Source: Streptomyces sp. BK340 (lineage in GTDB: Bacteria > Actinomycetota > Actinomycetes > Streptomycetales > Streptomycetaceae). From it: 64,000 nucleotides of DNA. The notes beneath the pieces are model-generated. The model was not told the DNA's origin. It saw only the letters and a program-made list of their open reading frames with translations, and did no database searches. The position numbers and the translations under genes were made by a program. Location: the NCBI RefSeq assembly GCF_007827595.1, contig NZ_VISR01000001.1, positions 434,001-498,000 of the forward strand, read 5' to 3'. Positions 27,735 through 36,642 of this stretch are shown one piece after another. The stretch's first letter is position 1. Each line of letters begins with the position of its first letter.

Positions 27735-28355
27735 CTACTTGATCAGGTAGATCGTGGCGAAAAGGCCGATCCAGACCACATCGACGAAGTGCCAGTAGTA
27801 GGACACGACGATGGCGGCGGTCGCCTGCTCGTGAGTGAACCTCTTGGCCATGTAGGTGCGGCCCAGGACAAACAGGAAGGCGATGAGACCGCCCGTCACG
27901 TGCATGCCGTGGAAGCCGGTGGTCAGGTAGAACACCGAGCCGTACGGGTCGGAGGACAGGGAGATCCCGTCCTTCTTCACCAGCTCGGTGTACTCGTAGA
28001 TCTGACCGCCGATGAAGATCGCACCCATGATGAAGGTGAGGATGAACCAGCCACGGAGCTTCTTCACGTCCCCGCGCTCGGCGGCGAACACGCCGAGCTG
28101 GCAGGTGAGCGAGGAGAGCACCAGGATCGTGGTGTTCGTCGCGGAGAACGGCACATTGAGCGCCTCCGCCTGCTCCTTCCAGTGCGCCGGACCGGTCACC
28201 GATCGGAGGGTGAAGTACATCGCGAAGAGGGCCGCGAAGAACATCAGCTCGGAACTCAGCCAGATGATGGTTCCGACGCTGGTGAGGTTCGGTCGATTGA
28301 CCGACGGGTGCGCGTGCCCGGTTTCTACTGTCGTTGCTGTCGCCACGACCGACAT
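27735..28355 (-). CDS. ctaE: cytochrome c oxidase subunit III
   Basis: 206 aa from ATG 28355. Five transmembrane segments are expected for the short bacterial subunit [23 protein letters not shown] carries the conserved Glu, [20 protein letters not shown] the HGxH motif, and [19 protein letters not shown] the typical C-terminus. It is the first gene of ctaE-qcrC-qcrA-qcrB, with 62 bp before qcrC. The start codon lies inside a 21-bp palindrome, annotated separately. The Shine-Dalgarno sequence is weak. Confidence 0.95.
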   Translation of the reverse strand: MSVVATATTVETGHAHPSVNRPNLTSVGTIIWLSSELMFFAALFAMYFTLRSVTGPAHWKEQAEALNVPFSATNTTILVLSSLTCQLGVFAAERGDVKKLRGWFILTFIMGAIFIGGQIYEYTELVKKDGISLSSDPYGSVFYLTTGFHGMHVTGGLIAFLFVLGRTYMAKRFTHEQATAAIVVSYYWHFVDVVWIGLFATIYLIK

Positions 28356-28366
28356 TATGTCGGTCG
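28346..28366 (-). promoter_or_regulatory. perfect 21-bp palindrome over the ctaE start codon
   Basis: Arms CGACCGACAT (28346-28355) and ATGTCGGTCG (28357-28366) are perfect complements around a single central base. The first arm holds the complement of the ctaE ATG. As DNA it looks like an operator for a dimeric repressor. As RNA it could occlude initiation. I cannot name a regulator. Confidence 0.6.
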
Positions 28367-28501
28367 CTTATCCCGCCCTCACTCCGGGGGGTGCCGTTCG
28401 GAGTGTTGCTGCCCGCCGAACCGGTGTTGACGTGGTGTTCATGGGAGTAACATCCGCCCCGAACGGCCCTGTCCGTACGACGCTGACGTCTCGGAGGAAG
28501 C

Positions 28502-28903
28502 ATGCAGCCGACCGCTACGGTGCTGGTGTACAGCGACGACTCCAACACCCGGGAACAGGTGCGGTTGGCCGCCGGCCGCAGGCCGGCTCCCGATGTGCCC
28601 CAGGTCGAGTTCGTGGAGTGCGCGACTCCCGAAGCGGTGGTGCGGGAGCTCGCCAAGGGCGGCATCGACGTGTGCGTGCTCGACGGTGAGGCCGTGCCCA
28701 TGGGGGGCATGGGGGTGTGCCGGCAGATCAAGGACGAGGTGTTCAACTGCCCGCCTGTGCTGCTGTTGATGGGACGGCCTCAGGATGCGTGGCTCGCCAC
28801 GTGGAGCCGGGCCGATGCGGCGGTCACCCTGCCGGTGGACCCGGTGGAGTTCGCGGCCGCCCTGGCCGGTCTGCTGCGTCAGAAGCGGTTGCTGAGCGCC
28901 TAG
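28502..28903 (+). CDS. receiver-like (degenerate response regulator) protein
   Basis: 133 aa. The ATG at 28502 follows CGGAGGAAG. A CheY-like alpha/beta pattern is seen: ATVLVYSDDSNTREQVRLAAG with the acidic pair, IDVCVLDGEAVPMGGMG with a candidate phospho-acceptor Asp, PPVLLLMGRPQDAW and DAAVTLPVDPVEFAAALAGLL. The conserved Lys of receivers (usually KP) is replaced in TLPVDP, and the Thr/Ser switch position is unclear, so phosphorylation is doubtful. There is no output domain. It lies divergent from ctaE across a 146-bp promoter region, which hints at a link with respiration, but nothing proves it. Confidence 0.75.
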   Translation: MQPTATVLVYSDDSNTREQVRLAAGRRPAPDVPQVEFVECATPEAVVRELAKGGIDVCVLDGEAVPMGGMGVCRQIKDEVFNCPPVLLLMGRPQDAWLATWSRADAAVTLPVDPVEFAAALAGLLRQKRLLSA

Positions 28904-28909
28904 CGGAGC

Positions 28910-28947
28910 GGGGCGCGGGGCCGCACGTCGGTACGGCCCCGCGCCCC
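28910..28947. terminator. bidirectional hairpin between convergent genes
   Basis: Arms GGGGCGCGGGGCCG and CGGCCCCGCGCCCC, 14 bp perfect, with a 10-nt loop. It fills the 52-bp gap between the receiver-like gene and the L,D-transpeptidase gene. Confidence 0.85.
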
Positions 28948-28955
28948 CTGGCCGC

Positions 28956-30218
28956 TCACACGGCCGTCGGCTGCAGGCGCAGGGCGTCCTGCGGAGCAGG
29001 GCCGTCCGGGGTGCCGTTGACGAGGGCGCTGCCCGTGCGCCACTTCTTCCAGTCGACGTTCCAGTCGCCGAAGCCGTTGCCGAAGGGCTCCATCGGGTTG
29101 CCGTTGGAGTTGACGACCTTGACGATGTCGCCCTCGTGGATGTTGTTGAAGAACCACTCGGCGTTGGACGTGCTCATGCCGGTGCAGCCGTGGCTGACGT
29201 TCTCGTAGCCCTGGGAGCCCACTGACCAGGGCGCGGCGTGGACGTACTCGCCCGACCAGGTGACCCGGGTGGCGTAGTAGACCGGCAGGTCGTACGAGTC
29301 GGAGCTGCCCTCGGCGATGCCGACCGTGGTGCCGCGCATGCGTACGAAGTACTGCTTGGCCAGTACGACCTTGACCCCGTTGCGGGTCTCGAAGCCGGGC
29401 TTGCCGGTGGTGACGGGGATCGACTGGACCGCCTGGCCGTTCTTGTAGAACGTCAGCTGGTGCGCCGCGGCGTCCGTGACGGCCTCGATCCGGTCACCGA
29501 TGGTGATCTTCAGCGCCTTGGACTTGCCGCCCCAGAGACGGTCGCCGATCTTCACACCGTCGAGGTTGCTGTGCACCTGGATGGTGGCGTGCGCGGGCCA
29601 GTACTCCTTGGGGCGGTAGTGGAGTTCCTTGTCGCTCACCCAGTACCAGGCGCCCTGGACGGCCGGGGTGGCGTCCACCCTGAGGCCGCGCTCCACGACG
29701 GCCCGCTGCGCCTTGTCCTTGACCTCGTGGTCGAGTTGGGCGGTGATGGGCTGCCCGACGCCGTACTGGCCCGAGTCCGGCCCGAACGTGACGTTCAGGC
29801 GCTTGGTGGTCGAGGGTTTGGTGGTGTCGAAGCTGAGGGTCTTGCGGCCGGGCGCACCGTCCTCGTCCTCCGTGCTCACCACGACCGTGTAGTGGGCGTT
29901 GGCGGCCAGCGGGGAGGTGCTGTGCCACCGGCTGCCGTCGGCCGCGAGTTCGCCCGCCACGAAGCGCCCTGTGGCGTCGTAGGCGGTGACGTCCGTGATC
30001 CGGCCGTCGTCGGTGCTGGTGGTGATCTCCAGGGGCTTGTCCGGGTCGGCCTGCTTCCCGGTGCCCGTGGGGCCGTTGAAGGAGATCTGGTCCGCTGCGT
30101 CGTACGGCTTGGCCGACAGGGGGTTGCCGTCCGAACCGCAGCCGGTGACGCCCGCGCCGAGGGCGGCCACCAGCAGGGTGCAGCTGACGACGGTGCGGGT
30201 ACGCGGAGTGTGGTTCAT
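28956..30218 (-). CDS. lipoprotein L,D-transpeptidase with Ig-like domains
   Basis: 420 aa. The signal peptide ends in the lipobox GVTGC (Cys 27), so the protein is anchored outside the membrane. Residues 60-260 hold two Ig-like (Big_10/LDT) domains (LEITTSTDDGRITDVTAYDA; LNVTFGPDSGQYGVGQPITA). The YkuD domain has YYATRVTWSGEYVHAAPWS and the catalytic motif NVSHGCTGMS (SHGC with Cys nucleophile). It makes 3-3 cross-links between DAP residues in peptidoglycan, as mycobacterial LdtMt2 does. The C-terminal extension ending LRLQPTAV is longer than the core. It is monocistronic between two terminators. Confidence 0.93.
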   Translation of the reverse strand: MNHTPRTRTVVSCTLLVAALGAGVTGCGSDGNPLSAKPYDAADQISFNGPTGTGKQADPDKPLEITTSTDDGRITDVTAYDATGRFVAGELAADGSRWHSTSPLAANAHYTVVVSTEDEDGAPGRKTLSFDTTKPSTTKRLNVTFGPDSGQYGVGQPITAQLDHEVKDKAQRAVVERGLRVDATPAVQGAWYWVSDKELHYRPKEYWPAHATIQVHSNLDGVKIGDRLWGGKSKALKITIGDRIEAVTDAAAHQLTFYKNGQAVQSIPVTTGKPGFETRNGVKVVLAKQYFVRMRGTTVGIAEGSSDSYDLPVYYATRVTWSGEYVHAAPWSVGSQGYENVSHGCTGMSTSNAEWFFNNIHEGDIVKVVNSNGNPMEPFGNGFGDWNVDWKKWRTGSALVNGTPDGPAPQDALRLQPTAV

Positions 30219-30293
30219 ATGATCACGTTATGAGACTCAGACCCCATTTGCGCGCCATGTAACCCTTACGAGGGACGGACCTGCGCAAAAGCA

Positions 30294-30329
30294 GGAGCCC
30301 GGACCCTCCTGACGGAGTGTCCGGGCTCC
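30294..30329 (-). terminator. hairpin ending the ctaCDF operon
   Basis: Arms GGAGCCCGGAC (30294-30304) and GTCCGGGCTCC (30319-30329), 11 bp perfect with a 14-nt loop. It is 17 bp downstream of the ctaF stop on the minus strand. Confidence 0.85.
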
Positions 30330-30346
30330 CGGTGCGCTACTGCGTG

Positions 30347-30745
30347 CTACTGGGTGCGGTTCTCACCGTGGTAGTACTCGAACACCCAGCCGAACAGGCC
30401 GACCAGGATGAACGGTGCGCCGAAGTACAGCAGCCACCAGCCGACCGCGACACCGAGGAAGGCCAGCGCGCCACCGAAGCCGAGGGCGAGCGGCTGCCAG
30501 CTGTGCGGGCTGAAGAAGCCCAGCTCGCCCGCGTCGTCCGCGACGTCGGCCTCCTTGTCGTCCTGCGCACCCGCGTCGACCCGCCGGGCGGTGAAGCCCA
30601 GGTAGAAGCCGATCATGATGCACAGGCCGAAGGCCAGGAAGAGCGCCGTGGTACCGGCCGGCTCCTTCGACCACACGCCGTACACGACGGCCATGATCAG
30701 GACGAAGAAGCTCAGCCAGATGAACATCCGGCCCTGGATCTTCAC
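30347..30745 (-). CDS. ctaF: cytochrome c oxidase subunit 4 (actinobacterial type)
   Basis: 132 aa. The GTG start at 30745 overlaps the ctaD stop by 4 bp. Four hydrophobic segments: [40 protein letters not shown], and two near the end ([40 protein letters not shown]). The central [25 protein letters not shown] is a well-conserved signature of the actinobacterial aa3 oxidase subunit IV. It is needed for assembly of the oxidase. It is the third gene of ctaC-ctaD-ctaF. Confidence 0.94.
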   Translation of the reverse strand: MKIQGRMFIWLSFFVLIMAVVYGVWSKEPAGTTALFLAFGLCIMIGFYLGFTARRVDAGAQDDKEADVADDAGELGFFSPHSWQPLALGFGGALAFLGVAVGWWLLYFGAPFILVGLFGWVFEYYHGENRTQ

Positions 30746-32475
30746 TTGCCGGCCTCCTTGCTGCCCTCGATGGCGCTGCCGTGACCGGCGTACTCGAGCT
30801 GCTCGAGCGCGGCGATCTCGGGGTGGTGCAGGTCGAACGCCGGGGATTCACTGCGGATCCGCGGCAGGGTGAGGAAGTTGTGCCGCGGCGGCGGGCAGGA
30901 GGTCGCCCACTCGAGCGAACGGCCGTAGCCCCACGGGTCGTCCACGCCGACCGGCTTGCCGTACTTGGCCGTCTTCCACACGTTGTAGAGGAACGGCAGG
31001 ATCGACAGGCCGAGCAGGAACGAACCGATCGTCGAGATCGTGTTCAGCGTGGTGAAGCCGTCGGCCGCCAGGTAGTCGGCGTAACGGCGCGGCATGCCTT
31101 CCGCACCCAGCCAGTGCTGGACCAGGAAGGTGGTGTGGAAGCCGATGAACAGCGTCCAGAAGGTGATCTTGCCGAGGCGCTCGTCCAGCATCTTGCCGGT
31201 CATCTTCGGCCACCAGAAGTGGAAGCCGGAGAACATGGCGAAGACGACCGTGCCGAAGACCACGTAGTGGAAGTGGGCCACCACGAAGTACGAGTCGGAG
31301 ACGTGGAAGTCCATCGGGGGCGAGGCCAGGATGACGCCGGTCAGACCACCGAACGTGAAGGTGATCAGGAAGCCGACGGCCCAGAGCATCGGAGTCTCGA
31401 AGGACAGCGAGCCCTTCCACATCGTGCCGATCCAGTTGAAGAACTTCACACCGGTCGGTACGGCGATCAGGAACGTCATGAAGGAGAAGAACGGCAGCAG
31501 CACACCGCCGGTGACGTACATGTGGTGGGCCCACACGGTCACGGACAGACCGGCGATCGCGATGGTGGCCGCGATCAGACCCATGTAGCCGAACATCGGC
31601 TTGCGGGAGAAGACCGGGATGACCTCGGAGATGATGCCGAAGAACGGCAGCGCGATGATGTACACCTCTGGATGGCCGAAGAACCAGAAGAGGTGCTGCC
31701 AGAGCAGGGCTCCGCCATTTGCCGCGTCGAACACATGCGCACCGAATTTACGGTCCGCCTCCAGGGCGAACAGCGCGGCCGCGAGGACCGGGAAGGCGAG
31801 CAGGACCAGGACGGCGGTCAGCAGCACGTTCCACACGAAGATCGGCATGCGGAACATGGTCATGCCCGGGGCACGCATGCAGATGATCGTGGTGATGAAG
31901 TTGACCGCGCCGAGGATGGTGCCGAAGCCGGAGAAGGCCAGACCCATGATCCACATGTCGGCGCCGATGCCCGGGCTGCGGACCGCGTCCGACAGCGGGG
32001 AGTAGGCGAACCAGCCGAAGTCGGCCGCACCCTGCGGGGTGAGGAAGCCGCCCACGGCGATGGTCGAGCCGAACAGGTAGAGCCAGTAGGCGAACATGTT
32101 CAGCCGCGGGAACGCCACGTCGGGCGCGCCGATCTGCAGCGGCATGATCCAGTTCGTGAAACCGGCGAACAGCGGCGTCGCGAACATCAGCAGCATGATC
32201 GTGCCGTGCATCGTGAACGCCTGGTTGAACTGCTCGTTCGACATGATCTGCAGGCCCGGACGGGCCAGCTCGGCGCGCATGAGGAGCGCCATCACGCCGC
32301 CGATCAGGAAGAACGCGAAGGACGTGACCAGATACAGCGTTCCGATGGTCTTGTGGTCGGTGGTGGTGAGCCACTTGACCACGACATTGCCGGGCTGCTT
32401 GCGCCTGACCGGCAGCTCGTTCTCGTACGAGTCCTCAGCTGCCGCGGCACCCTGGGGTTCGTTGAGGATGCTCAC
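30742..32475 (-). CDS. ctaD: cytochrome c oxidase subunit I (aa3)
   Basis: 577 aa. The GTG at 32475 overlaps the ctaC stop by 4 bp. It is the catalytic haem-copper subunit with twelve helices. Visible ligands: [19 protein letters not shown] (low-spin haem a His), [17 protein letters not shown] (CuB His and the cross-linked Tyr), WAHHMYVTG (two CuB His) and [15 protein letters not shown] (haem a3 and haem a His). The K- and D-channel surroundings look normal. It forms the supercomplex with the QcrCAB complex encoded about 6 kb away. Confidence 0.97.
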   Translation of the reverse strand: MSILNEPQGAAAAEDSYENELPVRRKQPGNVVVKWLTTTDHKTIGTLYLVTSFAFFLIGGVMALLMRAELARPGLQIMSNEQFNQAFTMHGTIMLLMFATPLFAGFTNWIMPLQIGAPDVAFPRLNMFAYWLYLFGSTIAVGGFLTPQGAADFGWFAYSPLSDAVRSPGIGADMWIMGLAFSGFGTILGAVNFITTIICMRAPGMTMFRMPIFVWNVLLTAVLVLLAFPVLAAALFALEADRKFGAHVFDAANGGALLWQHLFWFFGHPEVYIIALPFFGIISEVIPVFSRKPMFGYMGLIAATIAIAGLSVTVWAHHMYVTGGVLLPFFSFMTFLIAVPTGVKFFNWIGTMWKGSLSFETPMLWAVGFLITFTFGGLTGVILASPPMDFHVSDSYFVVAHFHYVVFGTVVFAMFSGFHFWWPKMTGKMLDERLGKITFWTLFIGFHTTFLVQHWLGAEGMPRRYADYLAADGFTTLNTISTIGSFLLGLSILPFLYNVWKTAKYGKPVGVDDPWGYGRSLEWATSCPPPRHNFLTLPRIRSESPAFDLHHPEIAALEQLEYAGHGSAIEGSKEAGK

Positions 32476-33431
32476 AGGTTGTTCGTCTCCCGGTTCTTCT
32501 CGTGCGGCGTCTGCGCGATGCCGGCGGGAATGTAACCGGTCTGCCCCTTCTTGGCGAGGTCCTTGAGGTGCTGCTCGTAGCGCTCGGGGGAGACGACCTT
32601 CACGTTGAACAGCATCCGGGAGTGGTCGACGCCGCAGAGCTCGGCGCACTTGCCCAGGAAGGTGCCCTGATGGTTGGGAACCACCTGGAAGGCGTTGGTG
32701 TGGCCCGGGATCACGTCCTGCTTCATCAGGAACGGCACCACCCAGAAGGAGTGGATGACGTCACGCGAGGTGAGGATGAAGCGGACCGTCTTGCCCTCGG
32801 GAAGCCAGAGGGTCGGGCCGGGGTTACCGGTCTGGGGGTTCTTCGTGCCCGGCGTACCGACGTCGTAGACACCGCCGGCGTTCGCCGGGAACTCCTTGCG
32901 GAACCGGTCCGGAATGGCGAGCAGTTCCTTGGACGTCTTGGCATTGCCGGGGGAACCGGGAACGTCCGCGATGTAGTTGAAGCCCCAGCTCCACTGGAAG
33001 CCGACCACGTTGACCGTGACGTCGGGCTTCTTGTCGAGGCTGAGGAGCTTCGTCTCGTCCCGGGCCGTGAAGTAGAACAGCACCGAGATGATGATGATCG
33101 GGACCACCGTGTACAGGGCCTCGATCGGCATGTTGTACCGAGTCTGCGGAGGTACCTCGACCTTGGTGCGGCTGCGCCGGTGGAAGAAAGCACTCCACAG
33201 GATCAGGCCCCACACCAGCACGCCGGTGGCCAGCGCGGCCGCCCAGGATCCCTGCCACAGGGAGAGGATCCGCGGAGCCTCTTCCGTGACCGGGGTGGGC
33301 ATGCCAAGGCGGGGGAAGTCCTTGTATGTGCAACCGGTTGCGGTCGCAAGGACCAGGCCCGCGGTCAGTGCCTGCAGCAGCTTCCGCCGCATCGGGCGCC
33401 GCGGCGAGCGGTCGGAGCCGTTGGGACTCAC
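32472..33431 (-). CDS. ctaC: cytochrome c oxidase subunit II
   Basis: 319 aa. I chose GTG 33431 ([14 protein letters not shown]...) because GGAAGG lies just upstream and the sequence before it lacks similarity. The signal peptide ends in the lipobox ATATGC, so the protein is a lipoprotein. Two transmembrane helices follow ([39 protein letters not shown]). The cupredoxin domain carries the CuA site in [16 protein letters not shown] (two Cys, His, Met) with the upstream His in [11 protein letters not shown]. It accepts electrons from QcrC. Confidence 0.96.
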   Translation of the reverse strand: MSPNGSDRSPRRPMRRKLLQALTAGLVLATATGCTYKDFPRLGMPTPVTEEAPRILSLWQGSWAAALATGVLVWGLILWSAFFHRRSRTKVEVPPQTRYNMPIEALYTVVPIIIISVLFYFTARDETKLLSLDKKPDVTVNVVGFQWSWGFNYIADVPGSPGNAKTSKELLAIPDRFRKEFPANAGGVYDVGTPGTKNPQTGNPGPTLWLPEGKTVRFILTSRDVIHSFWVVPFLMKQDVIPGHTNAFQVVPNHQGTFLGKCAELCGVDHSRMLFNVKVVSPERYEQHLKDLAKKGQTGYIPAGIAQTPHEKNRETNNL

Positions 33432-33669
33432 GTAGCGCCTTCCCGAGAGTCTCGCCCGCGCGGTTCGGCTGCGGCCTTCTCGCTGGTCGGTCGCCGCCCT
33501 GCGTCGGGCAGGGGTTTGGATGTTTATGCGGACCAAACCCTAGCCGACGCCCTCCGGGGGTTCGCGGGGAGGGTGGCATACGCGCCGCCTATCACTCCGT
33601 AGGGGTGGGATTGGGCGCCTAATAGCTCGGGTTGTCGCGGTTTGGCGGGCGGGTGCCGGGTGCGTTGTC

Positions 33670-33696
33670 GCTGGTCGCGCCGTTCCTCGCGCCCCT
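33670..33696. repeat. Streptomyces-type intergenic repeat, degenerate copy
   Basis: The string CTGGTCGCGCCGTTCCTCGC followed by GCCCCT lies in the 302-bp divergent region between ctaC and the desulfurase gene. It closely resembles an intergenic sequence repeated many times in Streptomyces genomes (recalled as GCTGGTCGCGCAGTTCCCCG...). Apart from this, the region shows an AT-rich stretch near 33600 and 33720 that should hold the two promoters. Confidence 0.45.
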
Positions 33697-33733
33697 GCGG
33701 TGGTTGCCCTCACCGAAGTTTTAACGTTGAGGG

Positions 33734-35116
33734 GTGTCCTACTTCGACGCTGCTTCCGCGGCTCCCCTCCATCCCGTTGCCCGCCAGGCATTGTTGGCCT
33801 CTTTGGATGAAGGGTGGGCCGATCCCGCTCGGTTGTACCGGGAGGGGCGCAGGGCGCGGATGCTGCTCGACGCGGCTCGGGAGGCGGCGGCCGAGGCGGT
33901 GGGGTGCCGGGCGGACGAGGTGGTGTTCACGCCGTCCGGGACGCGGGCCGTACACACCGGTGTCGCGGGGGCGTTGGCCGGGCGGCGGCGGGTGGGACGC
34001 CACCTGATCGTGTCCGCCGTCGAACACTCCTCGGTACTCCATTCGGCTGAAGCATTCGAGGCCGAGGGCGGCTCGGTGAGCACCGTGGCCGTCGACCGGG
34101 CGGGAGCCGTCGCCCCGTCGGACTTCGCGGCCGCGCTCCGGCAGGACACCGCGCTGGCCTGTCTGCAGTCGGCCAACCATGAGGTCGGGACCGTGCAGCC
34201 GGTGGCCGAGGTGGCCGAGGTGTGCCGGGCGGCGGGAGTGCCGCTGCTCGTGGACGCCGCCCAGTCGCTGGGGTGGGGGCCGGTCGAAGGCGGCTGGTCG
34301 CTGCTGGCGGCGAGCGCCCACAAGTGGGGAGGGCCCTCGGGGGTGGGACTGCTCGTCGTGAAGAAGGGAGTGCGGTTCGCGCCGCAAGCTCCCGTGGACG
34401 AGCGCGAGTCGGGTCGCGCCGCCGGGTTCGAGAACCTCCCGGCCATCGTCGCGGCCGTGGCCTCCCTGCGTGCGGTACGGGCGGAGGCGGCCCAGGAAGC
34501 GGTACGACTGCGGGAGCTGACGGAGCGGATCCGGCTGCGGGTGCCGCGGCTGGTGCCGGATGTCGAGGTGGTCGGCGATCCGGAACGGCGGCTGCCGGGG
34601 ATCGTCACCTTCTCCTGTCTCTATGTCGACGGAGAGGCCCTGCTGCACGAGTTGGACCGGGAGGGTTTCTCCGTGTCGTCCGGGTCGTCCTGCACGAGCA
34701 GCACGCTGACGCCCAGCCATGTGCTGAGGGCGATGGGGGTGCTGAGCGAGGGCAATGTGCGGGTGTCGCTGCCGTCCGGGGTGGCGGAGGAGGACGTGGA
34801 GCGGTTCCTGGCGGTGCTGCCGGGAGCCGTGGCCGGGGTGCGGGAGAAGCTGGGGGCGCCCGCCCCGGCGACCGTGACCGTGGTCCGCGCGCAGGAACTG
34901 GTCGTCGACTCCCTCGGCAAGCGGTGCCCGATCCCGGTCATCGAGCTGGCCAAGGTGATCGGGGACGTGCCGGTGGGCGGCACGGTGCGAGTTCTCTCGG
35001 ACGACGAGGCGGCCCGGCTGGACATCCCCGCGTGGTGCGAGATGCGGGGGCAGGAGTACCTGGGCGAGGAGCCTGCGGAAAAGGGCTCGGCCTATGTGGT
35101 CCGCCGGGTGAGCTGA
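33734..35116 (+). CDS. cysteine desulfurase fused to a TusA-like sulfur carrier
   Basis: 460 aa from GTG 33734. Residues 1-370 are a class V PLP desulfurase: SYFDAASAAPLHPVARQALL, VIVSAVEHSSVLHSAEAF-type centre, LLVDAAQSLGWGPV (Asp), ASAHKWGGPSGVGLLV (Schiff-base Lys), and SSGSSCTSSTLTPSHVLRAMG with the catalytic Cys. Residues 385-445 are a TusA/SirA domain: ELVVDSLGKRCPIPVIELAK with the CPxP motif, then GTVRVLSDDEAARLDIPAWC. Sulfur can thus pass from the desulfurase Cys to its own carrier. Likely recipients are tRNA thiolation, molybdopterin or Fe-S assembly. The start lies right behind GAGGG, so initiation may be leaderless. Confidence 0.87.
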   Translation: MSYFDAASAAPLHPVARQALLASLDEGWADPARLYREGRRARMLLDAAREAAAEAVGCRADEVVFTPSGTRAVHTGVAGALAGRRRVGRHLIVSAVEHSSVLHSAEAFEAEGGSVSTVAVDRAGAVAPSDFAAALRQDTALACLQSANHEVGTVQPVAEVAEVCRAAGVPLLVDAAQSLGWGPVEGGWSLLAASAHKWGGPSGVGLLVVKKGVRFAPQAPVDERESGRAAGFENLPAIVAAVASLRAVRAEAAQEAVRLRELTERIRLRVPRLVPDVEVVGDPERRLPGIVTFSCLYVDGEALLHELDREGFSVSSGSSCTSSTLTPSHVLRAMGVLSEGNVRVSLPSGVAEEDVERFLAVLPGAVAGVREKLGAPAPATVTVVRAQELVVDSLGKRCPIPVIELAKVIGDVPVGGTVRVLSDDEAARLDIPAWCEMRGQEYLGEEPAEKGSAYVVRRVS

Positions 35117-35124
35117 AGAGGGGG

Positions 35125-35144
35125 CCGGGGGGCGAGCCCCCCGG
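35125..35144 (+). terminator. hairpin terminator after the desulfurase-TusA gene
   Basis: CCGGGGGG and CCCCCCGG form an 8-bp stem around the loop CGAG, 8 bp after the stop. Confidence 0.7.
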
Positions 35145-35169
35145 GAAGGGGCGCGGGTCTGTGCCGATG

Positions 35170-35204
35170 TGCGGCTCCGCCGCGTGGGCGCGACCGGCCC
35201 CCAC
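35170..35204. repeat. 35-bp intergenic repeat, copy 1 (inverted relative to copy 2)
   Basis: A 35-bp sequence beginning TGCGGCTCCGCCGCGTGGGC and ending GGCCCCCAC. Its exact reverse complement is at 52958-52992. It contains two short self-complementary parts (GCGG/CCGC and GTGGG/CCCAC). It lies between the desulfurase and PfkB kinase genes, which converge here, and could help end transcription. Confidence 0.85.
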
Positions 35205-35228
35205 GCACCCGCGCCCGGGAGGCGGACG

Positions 35229-36203
35229 TCAGCCCAGGTGAGTACGGACCTCCTCGGCGGCCTCGTCCCCGTACGCCTTGGTGAACCGGTCCATGAAGTG
35301 TCCTCGCCGCAGCTGGTACTCCTGTGTCCCCACCGTCTCGATGACGAGGGTCGCCAGCATGCAGCCGACCTGCGCCGCGCGCTCCAGGGAGACCCCCCAG
35401 GCCAGGCCGGAGAGGAAGCCGGCGCGGAAGGCGTCGCCGACGCCCGTGGGGTCGGCCTTGCGCTCCTCCTCGGCACAGCCGACCTCGATCGGGTCCTCGC
35501 CGGCCCGCTCGATGCGCACGCCCCGCGAGCCGAGCGTGGTGACGCGGTGGCCGACCTTGGAGAGGATCTCGGCGTCGGTCCAGCCGGTCTTGGACTCGAT
35601 GAGCCCCTTCTCGTACTCGTTGGAGAAGAGGTAGGTCGCCCCGTCCAGCAGTATCCGGATCTCCTCGCCCTCCATACGGGCGATCTGCTGGGAGAAGTCG
35701 GCGGCGAACGGGATGTCCCGGGAGCGGCACTCCTCCGTGTGGCGGAGCATCGCCTCCGGGTCGTCGGCGCCGATCAGGACCAGGTCGAGGCTGCCGACGC
35801 GGTCGGCGACCGTCTTCAGCTCGATGAGGCGGGCCTCGCTCATCGCACCGGTGTAGAAGGAGCCGATCTGGTTGTGGTCGGCGTCGGTGGTGCACACGAA
35901 GCGGGCGGTGTGCAGGGTCTCGGAGATACGGACCGAGTCGGTGTCCACGCCGTGGCGGTCCAGCCAGGCTCGGTACTGGTCGAAGTCGAAGCCGGCGGCT
36001 CCGACGAGGATGGGCCTGGTCCCGAGCTGGCCCATGCCGAAGGCGATGTTCGCGCCGACGCCGCCCCGGCGAACGTCCAGATTGTCGACCAGGAAGGAGA
36101 GCGAGACCGTGTGCAGCTGGTCCGCGACGAACTGGTCGGCGAAGCGGCCGGGGAAGGTCATGAGGTGGTCGGTGGCGATGGAGCCGGTGACTGCGATGCG
36201 CAC
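35229..36203 (-). CDS. PfkB-family carbohydrate/nucleoside kinase (adenosine kinase-like)
   Basis: 324 aa from GTG 36203. An ATG at 36212 is in frame, but the GGAG is only one base from it and ten bases from the GTG, so the GTG is preferred. PfkB signatures: RIAVTGSIATDHLMTFPGRF at the N-terminus, DVRRGGVGANIAFGMGQLG, and the second signature DPTGVGDAFRAGFLSGLAWG with the catalytic Asp. The N-terminal substrate lid resembles actinobacterial adenosine kinase. Ribokinase-like or other sugar substrates cannot be excluded. It is transcribed convergently with the desulfurase gene. Confidence 0.87.
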   Translation of the reverse strand: MRIAVTGSIATDHLMTFPGRFADQFVADQLHTVSLSFLVDNLDVRRGGVGANIAFGMGQLGTRPILVGAAGFDFDQYRAWLDRHGVDTDSVRISETLHTARFVCTTDADHNQIGSFYTGAMSEARLIELKTVADRVGSLDLVLIGADDPEAMLRHTEECRSRDIPFAADFSQQIARMEGEEIRILLDGATYLFSNEYEKGLIESKTGWTDAEILSKVGHRVTTLGSRGVRIERAGEDPIEVGCAEEERKADPTGVGDAFRAGFLSGLAWGVSLERAAQVGCMLATLVIETVGTQEYQLRRGHFMDRFTKAYGDEAAEEVRTHLG

Positions 36204-36333
36204 GACAGGCATTCTCCTGCGGGAGGCTGGATTGACAGTTCACGCTACCCGCTCATGGGCAGCCACTGAAGCTGGCAAAACTACCCGATAGTAGATCTTT
36301 CTTCGCGAGGCTCGGCATGCCTACGGTGCCATC

Positions 36334-36543
36334 ATGACGAACCTTAAGGTCCACTCCTCCGCTCCGGCCGATCTCGAGGGTGACCTCGCCTCGCTGCGCG
36401 GGGACTGCGCCCGGATGGCCCCGCACTGGACGGTTCCCCGGCACGCCGACTCCCGCCCGGTGCCGCCGTCGCTGATCCACGGGGTGACGGTGCCGAAGAG
36501 GTCCGCCCGGCTGCTGGACGCCATGTCGGACTACGGCGACTGA
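36334..36543 (+). CDS. small conserved hypothetical protein
   Basis: 69 aa, starting ATG 36334. The sequence is hydrophilic: KVHSSAPADLEGDLASLRGD, CARMAPHWTVPRHADSRPVP, ending VPKRSARLLDAMSDYGD. No membrane segment or known motif. There is no good Shine-Dalgarno sequence, but an AT-richer stretch at about 36275-36305 upstream could be a promoter for a short-leader transcript. It is followed 100 bp later by the anchored protein gene. I do not recognise its function. Confidence 0.5.
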   Translation: MTNLKVHSSAPADLEGDLASLRGDCARMAPHWTVPRHADSRPVPPSLIHGVTVPKRSARLLDAMSDYGD

Positions 36544-36642
36544 CGCCCGGCCGTACCGCGGGAACCGCACGCTCCCCTCACCCGTCCCATCGCCGTCCCC
36601 CGTGCCGGGGGCGTGGGACGCGATCCAGCGAGGAGCGATGCG

